A DNA stretch of 64,000 nucleotides, from contig NZ_JACHMP010000001.1 of NCBI RefSeq assembly GCF_014204985.1, positions 5,642,001-5,706,000 of the forward strand, written 5' to 3'. The position numbers and the translations under genes were made by a program. The notes under the pieces are model-generated. The model was not told where the DNA came from, did no database searches, and saw only the letters and a list, made by a program, of their open reading frames with translations. Within the stretch, counting starts at the first letter, position 1. Each line of letters opens with the position of its first letter. The DNA comes from Streptosporangium becharense. GTDB lineage: Bacteria; Actinomycetota; Actinomycetes; Streptosporangiales; Streptosporangiaceae. Below are positions 1 to 8,091 of the stretch, in pieces.

Positions 1-670
1 CGTCGTCGGTGAGCAGCGTGCGGACCTTGGCGAGCCAGGCTTCGCTGGGCCTGTTGGCCTTCGCCTTGCACCAGTGTCTCAGCAGGGGCAGCACGGCGGG
101 GTGAGTCAGCCGGTCGGCGTACTTTCCCGCCATGGCACGGGCTATGGGGTCGCCGTCCCAGACCAGGCTGCGCACGACCCCGGCAGCTCCGTGCTCCGGG
201 GGCTCGGTCAGGACGCGCTTCAGGTCTTTGCGCAACGCGGCCCGGCCCGGGCTGCGGTGGGCCGGGTGCCACGGCGGCACGTCACCGAGGATCTGGCGGC
301 GCTCGGGGTAGCCGAGCGTCGCGATGGCGGCCAGCGGAATCCGGTACAGCTCGGCGTGCTCGGTGTGACCGCAGCTCGACAGCGCGTCGGCGATCTCCCA
401 TAGGACGCGCGTGTCCTCGAACGTCCAGGGGATGTCGCCATCGGCCGTCTCGCGCACCAGGCGGAGCACCTCCTCGGGGTACTCGTGGCCGCCCTCGTCG
501 CCCAGGCTGAGCCGCAGTTGCGTCCATATGCCGAACGCCCTGCGCCCGGCCTCGTCGGCGCCGGGCCGCGCGCCCGCGTCGTACAGGGCGAACAGCTCGT
601 GCGGCAGTTCCGTGATGCGGTAGTTGAGCAGGTAGCCCTGGGACGTGGGAAAGTCGTCGAGGACGCCCAT
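1..670 (-). CDS. 5' part of a large protein, possibly DUF4132/HEAT-like (runs off left edge)
   Basis: The reverse strand stays open from an ATG at 670 to the window edge, giving 223 residues with normal high-GC codon use; it begins MGVLDDFPTSQGYLLNYRIT. A clear GGAGG lies seven bases before the ATG. The visible part is soluble and helical, with regularly spaced Leu/Ala-rich segments (for example the stretch around HPAVLPLLRHWCKAKANRP near the edge) like HEAT-type repeats at the N-terminus of DUF4132 (MolR-like) proteins. That family link is my impression only; no catalytic motif is visible. A 42-codon ORF ends one base before its start, so the two may be translationally coupled. Confidence 0.6.
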   Translation of the reverse strand, partial: MGVLDDFPTSQGYLLNYRITELPHELFALYDAGARPGADEAGRRAFGIWTQLRLSLGDEGGHEYPEEVLRLVRETADGDIPWTFEDTRVLWEIADALSSCGHTEHAELYRIPLAAIATLGYPERRQILGDVPPWHPAHRSPGRAALRKDLKRVLTEPPEHGAAGVVRSLVWDGDPIARAMAGKYADRLTHPAVLPLLRHWCKAKANRPSEAWLAKVRTLLTDD

Positions 671-671
671 G

Positions 672-800
672 TCAGCCTCCGGTCCGCGGCACGAGGCGGA
701 CGAGTTCCCGTGCCGGGCTCGCGTCGGGCCGAGCGAGAAGGGCGGTCTCGACTGAGCACCTGGCGGTGGCGTTCTCGTCTCTGAAGGTGGCCGTGGCCAT
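672..800 (-). CDS. 42-residue small ORF immediately upstream of the edge gene
   Basis: ATG at 800, TGA at 674-672, then one base to the next ATG (TGACATG). A GGAG sits about nine bases upstream. The peptide starts MATATFRDENATARCSVETA, contains one Cys and many Thr/Ala/Arg, and has no membrane segment or signal peptide. It could be a true small protein, a leader coupled to the downstream gene, or chance. The tight junction and matching strand are the only support; no family is recognised. Confidence 0.35.
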   Translation of the reverse strand: MATATFRDENATARCSVETALLARPDASPARELVRLVPRTGG

Positions 801-1497
801 GGGGGAGCTCCATCGTCGTCGGTCGGTCAACGTGACGGGCCATAGCTATCAACGGGCACCGACAATCCGGAGGCAGGCGCGATTCAGGCCGGAAACACGA
901 ACTGAAGTGCCCTATGACTGGGCCAGGCCGTGCCTCTGCAGCCTGGTACTCCCCGTCGACAGGAGTGTCCTCGCCAAGACGTCACCGGATCTCCGTGTCT
1001 TACCTGATCGGCCGTGGCGGTGACAACGGCGACGTCCGACTTTCGGGGCGGCACTGGCTGACGAAGCGGCGGTGCAGCCTTGTGCGGCGGTTGATGGTCA
1101 GTGCGGCGGGGCCGGTGGGCGATCCGATTACGGTTCCAGCCGTGACCGGCCTCCAGGCCGTATGCGCGGCCGGGGTCCGTGACGTCGGGCTGGGCGGCAG
1201 CGTGCTGTGCCCCCGTCTTGAACCACATGGCGGAGATTTCAGTAGAAGTGGGATGGAGGACCAGGTCTTTCACTGAGCGGTCATGGAAGATCTGGAACAC
1301 TTGCGGAACGTATGAGGAGAGCTCATGGTGGTCAGGGCGACGTCATGGCCGATGGGAGCGGCGCTGTGGGCCCGTTTTCGATCATGGTGTGCGCACGGTC
1401 CGTGCACGCGAGCACGCCCCGAGCACGCAAGGACCGGAACTTCATTCCAGAAGAGGCCTGTCCTCCGAGTTGTCGTAGGTCAGGCCATGATCAAAAG
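801..1497. other. gene-poor stretch between the edge gene and tRNA-Arg
   Basis: About 700 bases with lower and more uneven GC than the neighbours. Open frames exist on both strands, but none has a good ribosome binding site or a protein-like composition, so I call no gene. It should contain the leftward promoter for the small ORF and edge gene. Confidence 0.5.
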
Positions 1498-1571
1498 CGC
1501 GCCCTGCAGGATTCGAACCTGCGACCGTCGGATTAGAAGTCCGGTGCTCTATCCAGCTGAGCTAAGGGCGC
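1498..1571 (-). tRNA. tRNA-Arg (anticodon TCT)
   Basis: Read on the reverse strand: acceptor GCGCCCT pairs with AGGGCGC, the D arm contains AGCTCAGCTGGATAGAGC, the anticodon loop is CTTCTAA (anticodon TCT, reading AGA/AGG), and the T arm is GCAGG-TTCGAAT-CCTGC. All stems are complete. The CCA end is not encoded. AGA/AGG are rare codons in this GC-rich genome. Confidence 0.97.
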
Positions 1572-1929
1572 TCCCGCCTTATTGTGCATGATCCTGGGAG
1601 TGCTCATGCATCGGTTTTGCGGCTGTGTCGCGGGGATCACTCTAGAGGGTGGTGACCGGGCACGGGGGAGTGGGGTCCGGCCGCCGGCGCGTGGCGTCGT
1701 ACGGTCGTGGGGTGTCCCGGGGCGGTCCGTGAGGCGCCCCAAGGTGCGTAGGTGTGGCTGCGGCGCGCCTGTGGCCGAGATTCCCGACCATGGGGGCGGT
1801 TTCGGTGGGGGCGTCGTGGGGTGTCACCCCTCATCCGTCTTTACGGGTGTCCTTTTCGGTCTTTCCGGCGTGCTCGGATCTGGTGAAATCATGCTCGCGC
1901 GGCGGCGGACGGGTCTACGCTCGCATGTC
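1572..1929. other. intergenic region before the phosphotransferase gene
   Basis: The frame of the following gene stays open through this stretch, but the translation is Gly/Arg/Pro-rich without family character, so I treat it as upstream sequence. It probably holds the rightward promoter; no clear -35/-10 pair can be picked. Confidence 0.45.
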
Positions 1930-2760
1930 ATGTTCGTCGGCACGCTTCAGAAGGAGACTCCGTTCGTCGGCACACTTCAGGAGGAGATCCCGCTTCTGGG
2001 CGGTGACGTCACCGAGGGCGTGGTACGGGTCGGTGACACGGTCCGCAGGCCGGTCAGGGCCTCCAGTCGTTCGGTGCACGCGTTGCTGCGTCACCTGGAG
2101 CGGGCCGGGTTCGACGGTGCGCCTCGGGTGCTGGGGGTGGACGAGCAGGGCAGGGAGATCCTCAGCTACGTGGAGGGCGGGTCCGCGGCCAGGCCGCTGC
2201 CCGCGTACGCGCTCGCCGACGAGTCGCTGGCCGCTCTGGCGAGGTTGCTGCGCGGCTTCCACGACGCCGCCGAGGGTTTCACGCCGCCGACCGGCGCGGT
2301 CTGGGAGGCCGGGTCCAACGACGACGCGGCGCCGCAGCTGGTCGGGCACTGTGACGTCAACCTCGACAACGTGATCTTCCGTGACGGGCTGCCGGCGGCG
2401 TTGATCGACTTCGACATGGCCCGGCCGACGACCCGGTTGTTCGACGTGGTGACGACCCTGCGTCACTGGGCGCCGATCGCCGACCCCGTCGATCTGGAGC
2501 CGCTCCAGCGGCGCCTCGAGGTCGGTCCGCGGCTGCGGTCGTTCTGCGACGCGTACGGTCTGGCGCCGCGTGACCGCCGCCGCCTGCTGGATCTCGCGCG
2601 GCTCCGTTTCGACCGTTCGTACCACGCCATGCGCGCCAAGGCCGCGGCCGAGGGCGGTGGGTGGGCCCGGATGTGGGCGGGAGGGGCGGGCATGCGGATC
2701 CGCCGTGCGTGCGCCTGGCTGGAGATCCACCAGGATGAGCTCCATGAGTATCTCGTCTGA
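1930..2760 (+). CDS. aminoglycoside phosphotransferase-family (APH/choline kinase-like) protein
   Basis: A 276-residue kinase-like phosphotransferase. The catalytic loop reads VGHCDVNLDNVIF (Brenner-type H-x-D-x-x-x-x-N) and is followed by the metal-binding ALIDFDMA, both diagnostic of the APH fold; an N-terminal VVRVGDTVRRP strand matches the start of the nucleotide-binding lobe. The substrate is unknown; most chromosomal members act on small alcohols or amino sugars and are not resistance genes. I chose ATG 1930; ATG 1891 is in frame and possible. The first 20 codons contain a perfect-phase 10-residue duplication (FVGTLQKETP/FVGTLQEEIP). Its end overlaps cobD by 26 bases, implying co-transcription. 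Confidence 0.85.
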   Translation: MFVGTLQKETPFVGTLQEEIPLLGGDVTEGVVRVGDTVRRPVRASSRSVHALLRHLERAGFDGAPRVLGVDEQGREILSYVEGGSAARPLPAYALADESLAALARLLRGFHDAAEGFTPPTGAVWEAGSNDDAAPQLVGHCDVNLDNVIFRDGLPAALIDFDMARPTTRLFDVVTTLRHWAPIADPVDLEPLQRRLEVGPRLRSFCDAYGLAPRDRRRLLDLARLRFDRSYHAMRAKAAAEGGGWARMWAGGAGMRIRRACAWLEIHQDELHEYLV

Positions 2761-3742
2761 GCAGGTGACGGATCCGGCGGCCCGTCGTACGGTGCGGCGG
2801 TGGGGCCCGGGGTGGGCCGAGGGGCTGGGGATGCTCGCCGGGGTGGCGGTCGACGCCGTGCTCGCCGATCCCCGGCGCGGGCATCCGGTGGCGCTGTTCG
2901 GCACCGCCGCCGCGGCGGTGGAGCGGCGGGTGTACGGCGACGACCGGGTCAGGGGTGTGCTGCACGTCGCCCTGTGCGTCGTCCCCGTGGCGTTGCTCGG
3001 CCACGCCGCGGCCCGGCCGCGCAGCCCGCTGGTACGCGGTCTGCTGAGCGCCGCGGCGACCTGGGCGGTCGTCGGCGGCACGACGCTGGGCCGGGAGGGC
3101 GTGGCGATGGCGGAGTTCCTGGAGGCCGGTGATATCGCCGGGGCCCGGGGGAGGCTGCCGCACCTGTGCGGGCGTGACCCGTCCGGGCTGGAGGCGCCCG
3201 AGCTGGCCAGGGCGACCGTCGAGTCGATCGCGGAGAACACCTCCGACGCGGTGGTGGCGCCGCTGTTCTGGGGTGCGGTGGCCGGGGTGCCCGGCCTGCT
3301 CGCGTACCGGGCGGTCAACACGCTGGACGCGATGGTCGGCCACCGCAACGCGCGCTACGAGCGCTTCGGCTGGGCCGCGGCCCGGCTCGACGACGTGGCC
3401 AACTTCGTGCCCGCCCGGCTCACCGGCCTGCTCACCGTGCTCGCCGCGCCGCTGGCCGGGGGTTCGGTCCGGCGGGCGGGCGAGGTGCTGCGCAGGGACG
3501 GCCACCGCCACCCCAGTCCCAACGCGGGCCGTTGCGAGGCGGCTTTCGCGGGTGCGCTGGACCTGACGCTGGGCGGCGTCAACGTCTACGGCACCCGCCT
3601 GGAGCACCGGCCGGAGATGGGTGACGGATCCAAGCCGTCGGTCGCGGACATCCGCCGTTCGGTACGGCTGGCCCGGGCCGTCGGCCTGGCCGCCGCCGGT
3701 CTGGCCGTGCTGGCCACACTGCCCGTTCTCCGCCGCCGGTAG
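2735..3742 (+). CDS. cobD: adenosylcobinamide-phosphate synthase CobD/CbiB
   Basis: A 335-residue membrane protein that attaches the aminopropanol (phosphate) arm to adenosylcobyric acid in cobalamin synthesis. Family marks include DAVLADPRRGHPVALFG near the N-terminus, ARATVESIAENTSDAVVAPL, the AVNTLDAMVGHRNARYERFG motif, and SPNAGRCEAAFAGAL, together with several hydrophobic segments. Start: ATG 2735 (a second in-frame ATG lies at 2744), with GGAG about ten bases upstream, inside the end of the phosphotransferase gene. The C-terminal LPVLRRR codons form the first copy of a degenerate repeat that continues downstream. cobQ follows 388 bases later on the same strand. Confidence 0.93.
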   Translation: MSSMSISSEQVTDPAARRTVRRWGPGWAEGLGMLAGVAVDAVLADPRRGHPVALFGTAAAAVERRVYGDDRVRGVLHVALCVVPVALLGHAAARPRSPLVRGLLSAAATWAVVGGTTLGREGVAMAEFLEAGDIAGARGRLPHLCGRDPSGLEAPELARATVESIAENTSDAVVAPLFWGAVAGVPGLLAYRAVNTLDAMVGHRNARYERFGWAAARLDDVANFVPARLTGLLTVLAAPLAGGSVRRAGEVLRRDGHRHPSPNAGRCEAAFAGALDLTLGGVNVYGTRLEHRPEMGDGSKPSVADIRRSVRLARAVGLAAAGLAVLATLPVLRRR

Positions 3743-3862
3743 CCGTCCACTGCCCGTTTTCCGCCGCCGCGGTGGCCGGCCGTCCGGTGCCCGTTCTCCG
3801 TTGCCGCGGGGAGCGGGGCGTCTGCTGTCCTCGTTCTCCGCCGCCGGTAACCGGCCGGGCAG
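3717..3862 (+). repeat. degenerate tandem repeat, about 33-37 bp unit, four copies
   Basis: The core TGCCCGTTCTCCGCCGCCGG recurs with variation four times, the first copy being the last codons and stop of cobD. No protein is encoded after the stop. Probably replication-slippage minisatellite DNA. Confidence 0.6.
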
Positions 3863-3910
3863 GAGCCGGTGGACCGGTGGGGAGTAGGGGCGTTCCCGGT
3901 TGGGGGCCTC

Positions 3911-4017
3911 GGTGGGTGATCCCGGTGGGCCTCAGTGGGTGGCCCCAGGGGGGTGGGTGGTCCCGGCGATCCCGGTGGGCGATCCCGGTGAGTGGTCCCG
4001 GTGGGCGGTACGGGTGC
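3911..4017 (+). repeat. degenerate GATCCCGGTGGGC repeat
   Basis: Five to six imperfect copies of a 12-20 base unit built on GATCCCGGTGGG(C/T) lie between cobD and cobQ. Together with the previous repeat they fill most of the 388-base gap, which holds no gene. No cobalamin riboswitch core is recognisable here. Confidence 0.55.
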
Positions 4018-4130
4018 CGGACCGGCATGCTGGTCACCATGATGGTCGATTCTCCGCAAAAGCCGCCTTCCACTGAGATCTGTCCCCCTGGTGTGAGGCC
4101 GGGTCCGGCAGGGGTGAAGGCGGTGACGGC

Positions 4131-5663
4131 GTGAGGGGGGCACTGCTGGTCGCCGGGACCACCTCGGACGCGGGCAAGAGCGTCGTCACCGCGGGGATCT
4201 GCCGCTGGCTGGCCCGGCAGGGGGTCAAGGTCGCCCCCTACAAGGCGCAGAACATGTCCCTCAACTCCTTCGTCACCGCCGACGGTGCCGAGATCGGCCG
4301 AGCCCAGGCGATGCAGGCCGCCGCGTGCGGGCTGGAGCCCACCGCGGACATGAACCCGATCCTGCTCAAGCCGGGCAGCGACCGGCGCAGTCAGGTCGTG
4401 GTGATGGGCAGGCCGCTGGCCGAGGTGGACGCGATGGAGTACTGGGAGGTCAAGGACCGGCTCCGCCAGGTAGCGGTGGAGGCGTTGGAACGGCTGCGGG
4501 CCTCCTACGACGTGGTGGTCTGCGAAGGCGCGGGCAGTCCGGCGGAGATCAACCTGCGCCGGGGCGACATCGCGAACATGGGCCTGGCCCGTGCCGCGGA
4601 CCTGCCGGTCGTCGTGGTCGGCGACATCGACAGAGGCGGGGTGTTCGCCTCGCTGTACGGGACGGTGGCGCTGCTGGAGCCCGCGGACCAGGCGTTGATC
4701 GCCGGGTTTGTGATCAACAAGTTCCGCGGAGCACGGGAACTGCTCGAACCGGGGCTCGACATGATCCGGGAGTTGACCGGCCGCGAGGTGTACGGGGTGC
4801 TGCCCTGGCTGGACGGCCTCTGGCTGGACGTCGAGGACTCCCTGGCCCTGGACAACCGGCCCGCGACAGGTGCGCGAACCCCGTACGGTGGGCAGACCCT
4901 CCGGGTGGCGGTGGTGAGACTGCCGCGGATCTCGAACTTCACCGACGTCGACGCGCTCGCCTCCGAGCCGGGGGTGGTGGTGCGCTTCGTCACCTCCCCG
5001 GCGGAGCTCGACGACGCGGACCTGGTGGTGCTGCCCGGTTCCCGGGCCACGGTCTCCGACCTGGCCTGGCTGCGCGCCACCGGCCTGGCCGCGGCGCTGC
5101 CCGGCCGCGCGGTGCTGGGCATCTGCGGCGGCTACCAGATGCTCGCCAGGACCATCCGCGACGACGTCGAGTCGGGTGCGGGCCTGGTCGAGGGGCTGGG
5201 GCTGCTGCCCGCGACGGTGGAGTTCGCACCGGACAAGACGCTCGGCCGCCCGGTCGGCGCCGCGTACGGCTGCCGGGTCGCGGCGTACGAGATCCACCAC
5301 GGCGTGGTGACGGCCGAGGGCGGTGAACCCTTCCTGGACGGTTGCCGGGTCGGCTCCGTCTGGGGCACCACCTGGCACGGTGCCCTGGAGAACGACGACT
5401 TCCGCCGGGCGTTCCTCACGGAGGTGGCCGCCGTCGCCGGTCGCGACTTCACTCCCGCGCCGGGCGTGTCCTTCGCCGCGCTGCGCGAGGAGCGGCTGGA
5501 CGCGCTGGGTGACCTGATCGAGCGGCATGTCGACACGGACGCCCTGTCGCGGCTGCTGGAGGGGGGTGCCCCGGCGGGCCTGCCGTCGCTGCCGCCCGGC
5601 GGCGCGCTGCGTGCGGCCCCCGACTTCGCGCAGAATGGAGAGGGCATGGGAGGTGGACGATGA
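4131..5663 (+). CDS. cobQ: cobyric acid synthase CobQ/CbiP
   Basis: A 510-residue glutamine-dependent amidase that amidates four carboxylates of adenosylcobyrinic a,c-diamide. The N-terminal ATPase domain carries the dethiobiotin-synthetase-type P-loop GTTSDAGKS (residues 9-17) and the family motif [10 protein letters not shown]; the C-terminal triad-type glutaminase domain has the nucleophile in GICGGYQ (about residue 330) and the His in TTWHGALE (about 413). Length is normal. GTG 4131 is the start: the closest upstream start codons are out of frame and the N-terminus then matches the family exactly. Its TGA overlaps the ATG of the next small gene (ATGA). Confidence 0.96.
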   Translation: MRGALLVAGTTSDAGKSVVTAGICRWLARQGVKVAPYKAQNMSLNSFVTADGAEIGRAQAMQAAACGLEPTADMNPILLKPGSDRRSQVVVMGRPLAEVDAMEYWEVKDRLRQVAVEALERLRASYDVVVCEGAGSPAEINLRRGDIANMGLARAADLPVVVVGDIDRGGVFASLYGTVALLEPADQALIAGFVINKFRGARELLEPGLDMIRELTGREVYGVLPWLDGLWLDVEDSLALDNRPATGARTPYGGQTLRVAVVRLPRISNFTDVDALASEPGVVVRFVTSPAELDDADLVVLPGSRATVSDLAWLRATGLAAALPGRAVLGICGGYQMLARTIRDDVESGAGLVEGLGLLPATVEFAPDKTLGRPVGAAYGCRVAAYEIHHGVVTAEGGEPFLDGCRVGSVWGTTWHGALENDDFRRAFLTEVAAVAGRDFTPAPGVSFAALREERLDALGDLIERHVDTDALSRLLEGGAPAGLPSLPPGGALRAAPDFAQNGEGMGGGR

Positions 5664-5863
5664 TTCGGATCGTGATGCTCCTCTTCGTCATCGTCGTGAT
5701 CGTTGTGGTGATCGTCGGCGCCGCTGAGATGCTCCGCTCCATCGGAGCGCTCGGGCCCCTGCCCGACGAACCGCGTGAGATCCTCAGGCGCCGGTACGCG
5801 TCCGGTGAGATCGACGAGGACGAGTACTTCCGCCGCATGTCGGGCCTCTCCCAAGACTGGTAG
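5660..5863 (+). CDS. 67-residue SHOCT-domain membrane protein
   Basis: One N-terminal membrane segment (residues 4-24, almost only Val/Ile/Leu) is followed by a short cytoplasmic SHOCT motif: [25 protein letters not shown] modules are short oligomerisation elements common in actinobacterial membrane proteins; the function of this one is unknown. It overlaps cobQ by four bases, so it is translated from the same message, but a role in cobalamin metabolism does not follow from that. Confidence 0.85.
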   Translation: MIRIVMLLFVIVVIVVVIVGAAEMLRSIGALGPLPDEPREILRRRYASGEIDEDEYFRRMSGLSQDW

Positions 5864-5887
5864 CCGGTCCCGGTCCGGGGGCCGGCT
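5862..5887. terminator. hairpin between convergent genes
   Basis: AGCCGGTCCC, a five-base loop, then GGGGGCCGGCT, with a small bulge, begins within the SHOCT stop codon. There is no T run. It lies between the convergent SHOCT and acyltransferase genes and could serve both directions. Confidence 0.5.
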
Positions 5888-5923
5888 CCGAGACCGGTGG
5901 CCGGTCGCTTCCGGTACGGGAGG

Positions 5924-6958
5924 TCAGGGGGTGGGAGCGGGGGTGGGGCGGTTCTCCGCGACCCAGGCGTCGATCCTCTCCCACTGGTCGAAGAGCCACC
6001 GGATCTGGTCGTCGCGGTCACGCGGCACGTCGGCGGCCCGGACCCGCCACCATTTGGCCTTGATCTCGGCGCGCATCGGGAGCTTCCGCCAGATGTCGCC
6101 GAGGGTGACCAGGTCGTCGAGACCGGTGTGGGCGACGAAGATCACGTCCGCCTCGGGGCAGGCGTCGATGGCGGCGAGGGCGCCGTTGGGACGCGGGGCC
6201 ATCAGGTTCTCCATCCGGCGGGCACGGGCGGCGTCCTCGGTCAGGCCCTTGTCCTCCAGGCGGAGGATGGCCCGCAGCCGCCGTTTCGGGGTGAAGTTGC
6301 CGCCCTCTGGGAAGATCACCAGGGCGTCGTCGGCGTCCATGCCGGAGGCCAGGCGGCGGATCTCGGTGAGGACGCCGCTCTCGGCGGCCCCGTTGGGGAC
6401 GAAGGCGTTGGGCAGGCGGTTGACCACGACGTCCAGCGACGGGTCGAACTGCATGGCCGCCTTCATCAGGATCCTCGGCCGCCGGTCGTACCGGGTCAGG
6501 AGGTGGTGGACGAGCAGGACCGAGTCACCGGGGCCCGCGTGACGGGACAGGACGATGACGGGACGGGTCAGCCGGCGGGACGACTCGCCGGGGCCGGGAG
6601 GAGGTTCGTCGATCTCGATGCTCAACTGGAAGATCCGCACGGCCGCGTCGTACACCCTCGACAGGAACCACCGGATCAGCGCGTAGTGCCGCTCCTGGTG
6701 CTCGTCGCGGTGGAGCCGTCCGCCGAACCCGCAGGCCACCCAGAGTCCGAGGCAGGCGGCGAGCGCCATCGACTCCAGGGTCAGCCACGCCACCGCGAAC
6801 CAGACCAGCCGGGTGCCGCGCCGCTGCGGGGGCGGCAGGCGCAGCGAGGCCGCGGTCACCACCAGCAGCCAGATCGGCAGGGTGACCAGCGCGACCACGG
6901 TGAGCACGACGAGGAGGGGGGCGAGGACCAGTCGGCGGACGATACGAGGAGGCAGCAC
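5924..6958 (-). CDS. PlsC-type lysophospholipid/glycerolipid acyltransferase-like membrane protein
   Basis: A 344-residue membrane protein with hydrophobic segments near residues 8-35 and 45-75, then an acyltransferase domain: SRHAGPGDS gives the catalytic H-x4-D, and IFPEGGNFTPKRR is the acyl-acceptor FPEG block. Expected activity is acyl transfer from acyl-CoA/ACP to a lysolipid or related acceptor at the membrane. Start: GTG 6958 with AGGAG six bases upstream; the frame is open further up but overlaps the patatin gene and is not family-like there. The gene lies 32 bases after the patatin gene on the same strand, suggesting a deacylation/reacylation pair. Confidence 0.87.
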   Translation of the reverse strand: MLPPRIVRRLVLAPLLVVLTVVALVTLPIWLLVVTAASLRLPPPQRRGTRLVWFAVAWLTLESMALAACLGLWVACGFGGRLHRDEHQERHYALIRWFLSRVYDAAVRIFQLSIEIDEPPPGPGESSRRLTRPVIVLSRHAGPGDSVLLVHHLLTRYDRRPRILMKAAMQFDPSLDVVVNRLPNAFVPNGAAESGVLTEIRRLASGMDADDALVIFPEGGNFTPKRRLRAILRLEDKGLTEDAARARRMENLMAPRPNGALAAIDACPEADVIFVAHTGLDDLVTLGDIWRKLPMRAEIKAKWWRVRAADVPRDRDDQIRWLFDQWERIDAWVAENRPTPAPTP

Positions 6959-6990
6959 GAGCGGCTCCTGCCGGTGCGGGTGCGGCGTGC

Positions 6991-7830
6991 TCAGGTGGGC
7001 GAGTGCTCGGCCAGGTAATCCGACGAGGCCCGGTAGGCACGTTCGATATATCCAGATATATGCGATATATCCCTGTATCGCAGTTGAGAGAGATCCACCC
7101 CGGGCCGGGCCTCGCCTCCGGTCGGCATGACATGCACCTCCACACCCGGGGGCAGCGCGGCCATCTCCTCGGCGAAACGGTGCCGCCGGGCGATCTCGAA
7201 GGCGGTCAGGCCGACCTCCCACGGCCGCCGCGGCACCGTCAGGGGACGATCGATCCGGCCCACATGCAGGACGTACACCCGGCGGGCGCCGAGCGCGACG
7301 GCCCGGCCCACCGGGATGCTGTGCACCAGCCCGCCGTCCAGGAAGTGCCCGTCGCCGATGCGGATCGGAGGCAGCAGCCCCGGCACGGCGCAGGAGGCGA
7401 GAACCGCGTCGACCAGCGGGCCCTCGGTGAACCAGTGCGCGGCGGCGCGCTCGACGGAGGCGGCCACGCACTGGAACGGCACCGGCAGATCCTCGATACG
7501 GGAGAGCGGGAGCGTCCGGGCCAGCAGCGCGCGCAGTGGGGCGGGGGAATGCAGGTGCGTTCCGGTCTTCGCAAGGGTGGACAGCCTGGTCACCCACGAA
7601 CCGGCGAAGGCGGTGCGGACCACCTCGGAACGCCACAGCGCGGTCAGCCGCTCGGCCGCGTCGCCGGGGAAGGCCGCGAGCATCGCCCCGTTCAACGCAC
7701 CCACGGATGTGCCGACGACCAGGTCCGGGGTGACACCCGCCTCGCCGAGCGCCCGCAGCATGCCCACCTCGTGCGCGCCGAGCACGCCGCCGCCCCCCAG
7801 TACGAAGGCCGTCTCCACGCTCATGGGCAT
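6991..7830 (-). CDS. patatin-like phospholipase
   Basis: A 279-residue serine lipase of the patatin/RssA class. The oxyanion loop is LGGGGVLGAHEVG, the nucleophile elbow GTSVGALNG and the catalytic Asp lies in FLDGGLV, giving a complete Ser-Asp dyad. No signal peptide, so it acts on the inner face of the membrane. Start ATG 7830 is preferred (ATG 7824 also possible); neither has a strong ribosome site. The last 25 codons are AT-rich and use very rare codons (two ATA, AGG, TCT, TAT), unlike the rest of the gene. It precedes an acyltransferase gene. Confidence 0.88.
   Translation of the reverse strand: MPMSVETAFVLGGGGVLGAHEVGMLRALGEAGVTPDLVVGTSVGALNGAMLAAFPGDAAERLTALWRSEVVRTAFAGSWVTRLSTLAKTGTHLHSPAPLRALLARTLPLSRIEDLPVPFQCVAASVERAAAHWFTEGPLVDAVLASCAVPGLLPPIRIGDGHFLDGGLVHSIPVGRAVALGARRVYVLHVGRIDRPLTVPRRPWEVGLTAFEIARRHRFAEEMAALPPGVEVHVMPTGGEARPGVDLSQLRYRDISHISGYIERAYRASSDYLAEHSPT
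7045..7080. promoter_or_regulatory. helically phased GATATAT cluster
   Basis: Three GATATAT elements start at 7045, 7055 and 7064, followed by an inverted half-site pair GCGATA/TATCGC (7063-7080). The patch is about 30 percent GC inside a 72 percent region and lies roughly 90-120 bases upstream of the acyltransferase start, within the patatin coding region. It could be a flexible or curved DNA site, a nucleoid-protein site or an operator for an internal promoter. Inference from composition and spacing only. Confidence 0.4.
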
Positions 7831-8091
7831 CACGATAGACGCGATCCACCGGAACAGGCGTGATCCCGTGACCCCGCGGCTCCGTGGCCCCGCGGCGCTG
7901 TGATCCCGTGACGCCGTGGTCCCGCCGTGCCGTGGCTCCGTGACGGCAGGGGCGGTGGGGGAGTCAGGGGAAGACGGTGGTGGTGGAGCCAGAGGGAGGC
8001 GGTGGTGGCGGAGGGGACCTGTCAAGTCTCGACGTTTTTTGATCTTTGCGGCAGATTGCATGGCGTAGTCGTCGCAGCCGTGGAGGCCCGC
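7831..8091. other. divergent intergenic region
   Basis: Separates patatin (left) from the FAD enzyme (right). It holds degenerate repeats of TGATCCCGTGAC/CTCCGTGG-type units near 7860-7945 and a T6 run at 8035-8040. Promoters for both directions must lie here; no confident -35/-10 pair is visible. Confidence 0.4.

Noticed and set aside
220-852. 210-codon reverse ORF over the edge gene
   Set aside because: It is a shifted frame of the better supported 1-670 gene, with low-complexity Arg/Thr/Pro text.
884-1300. 138-codon reverse ORF and overlapping forward ORFs
   Set aside because: Proline/arginine/histidine-rich text, no ribosome site, no family pattern; both strands equally open.
1312-1591. 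Open frames across the tRNA ending in QDSNLRPSD or CRIRTCDRRI-like text
   Set aside because: These are translations of the tRNA-Arg gene and its flank, a well-known spurious ORF type.
3579-5528. 649-codon ORF antisense to cobQ
   Set aside because: Typical GC-frame shadow of a highly conserved gene.
5924-7849. 641-codon reverse ORF joining patatin and acyltransferase regions
   Set aside because: Its first half is a shadow frame of patatin; the real acyltransferase starts at GTG 6958.
7860-7945. Insertion-sequence end or attachment site in the patatin/FAD gap
   Set aside because: Only degenerate short repeats; no transposase, no terminal inverted repeats, no target duplication.
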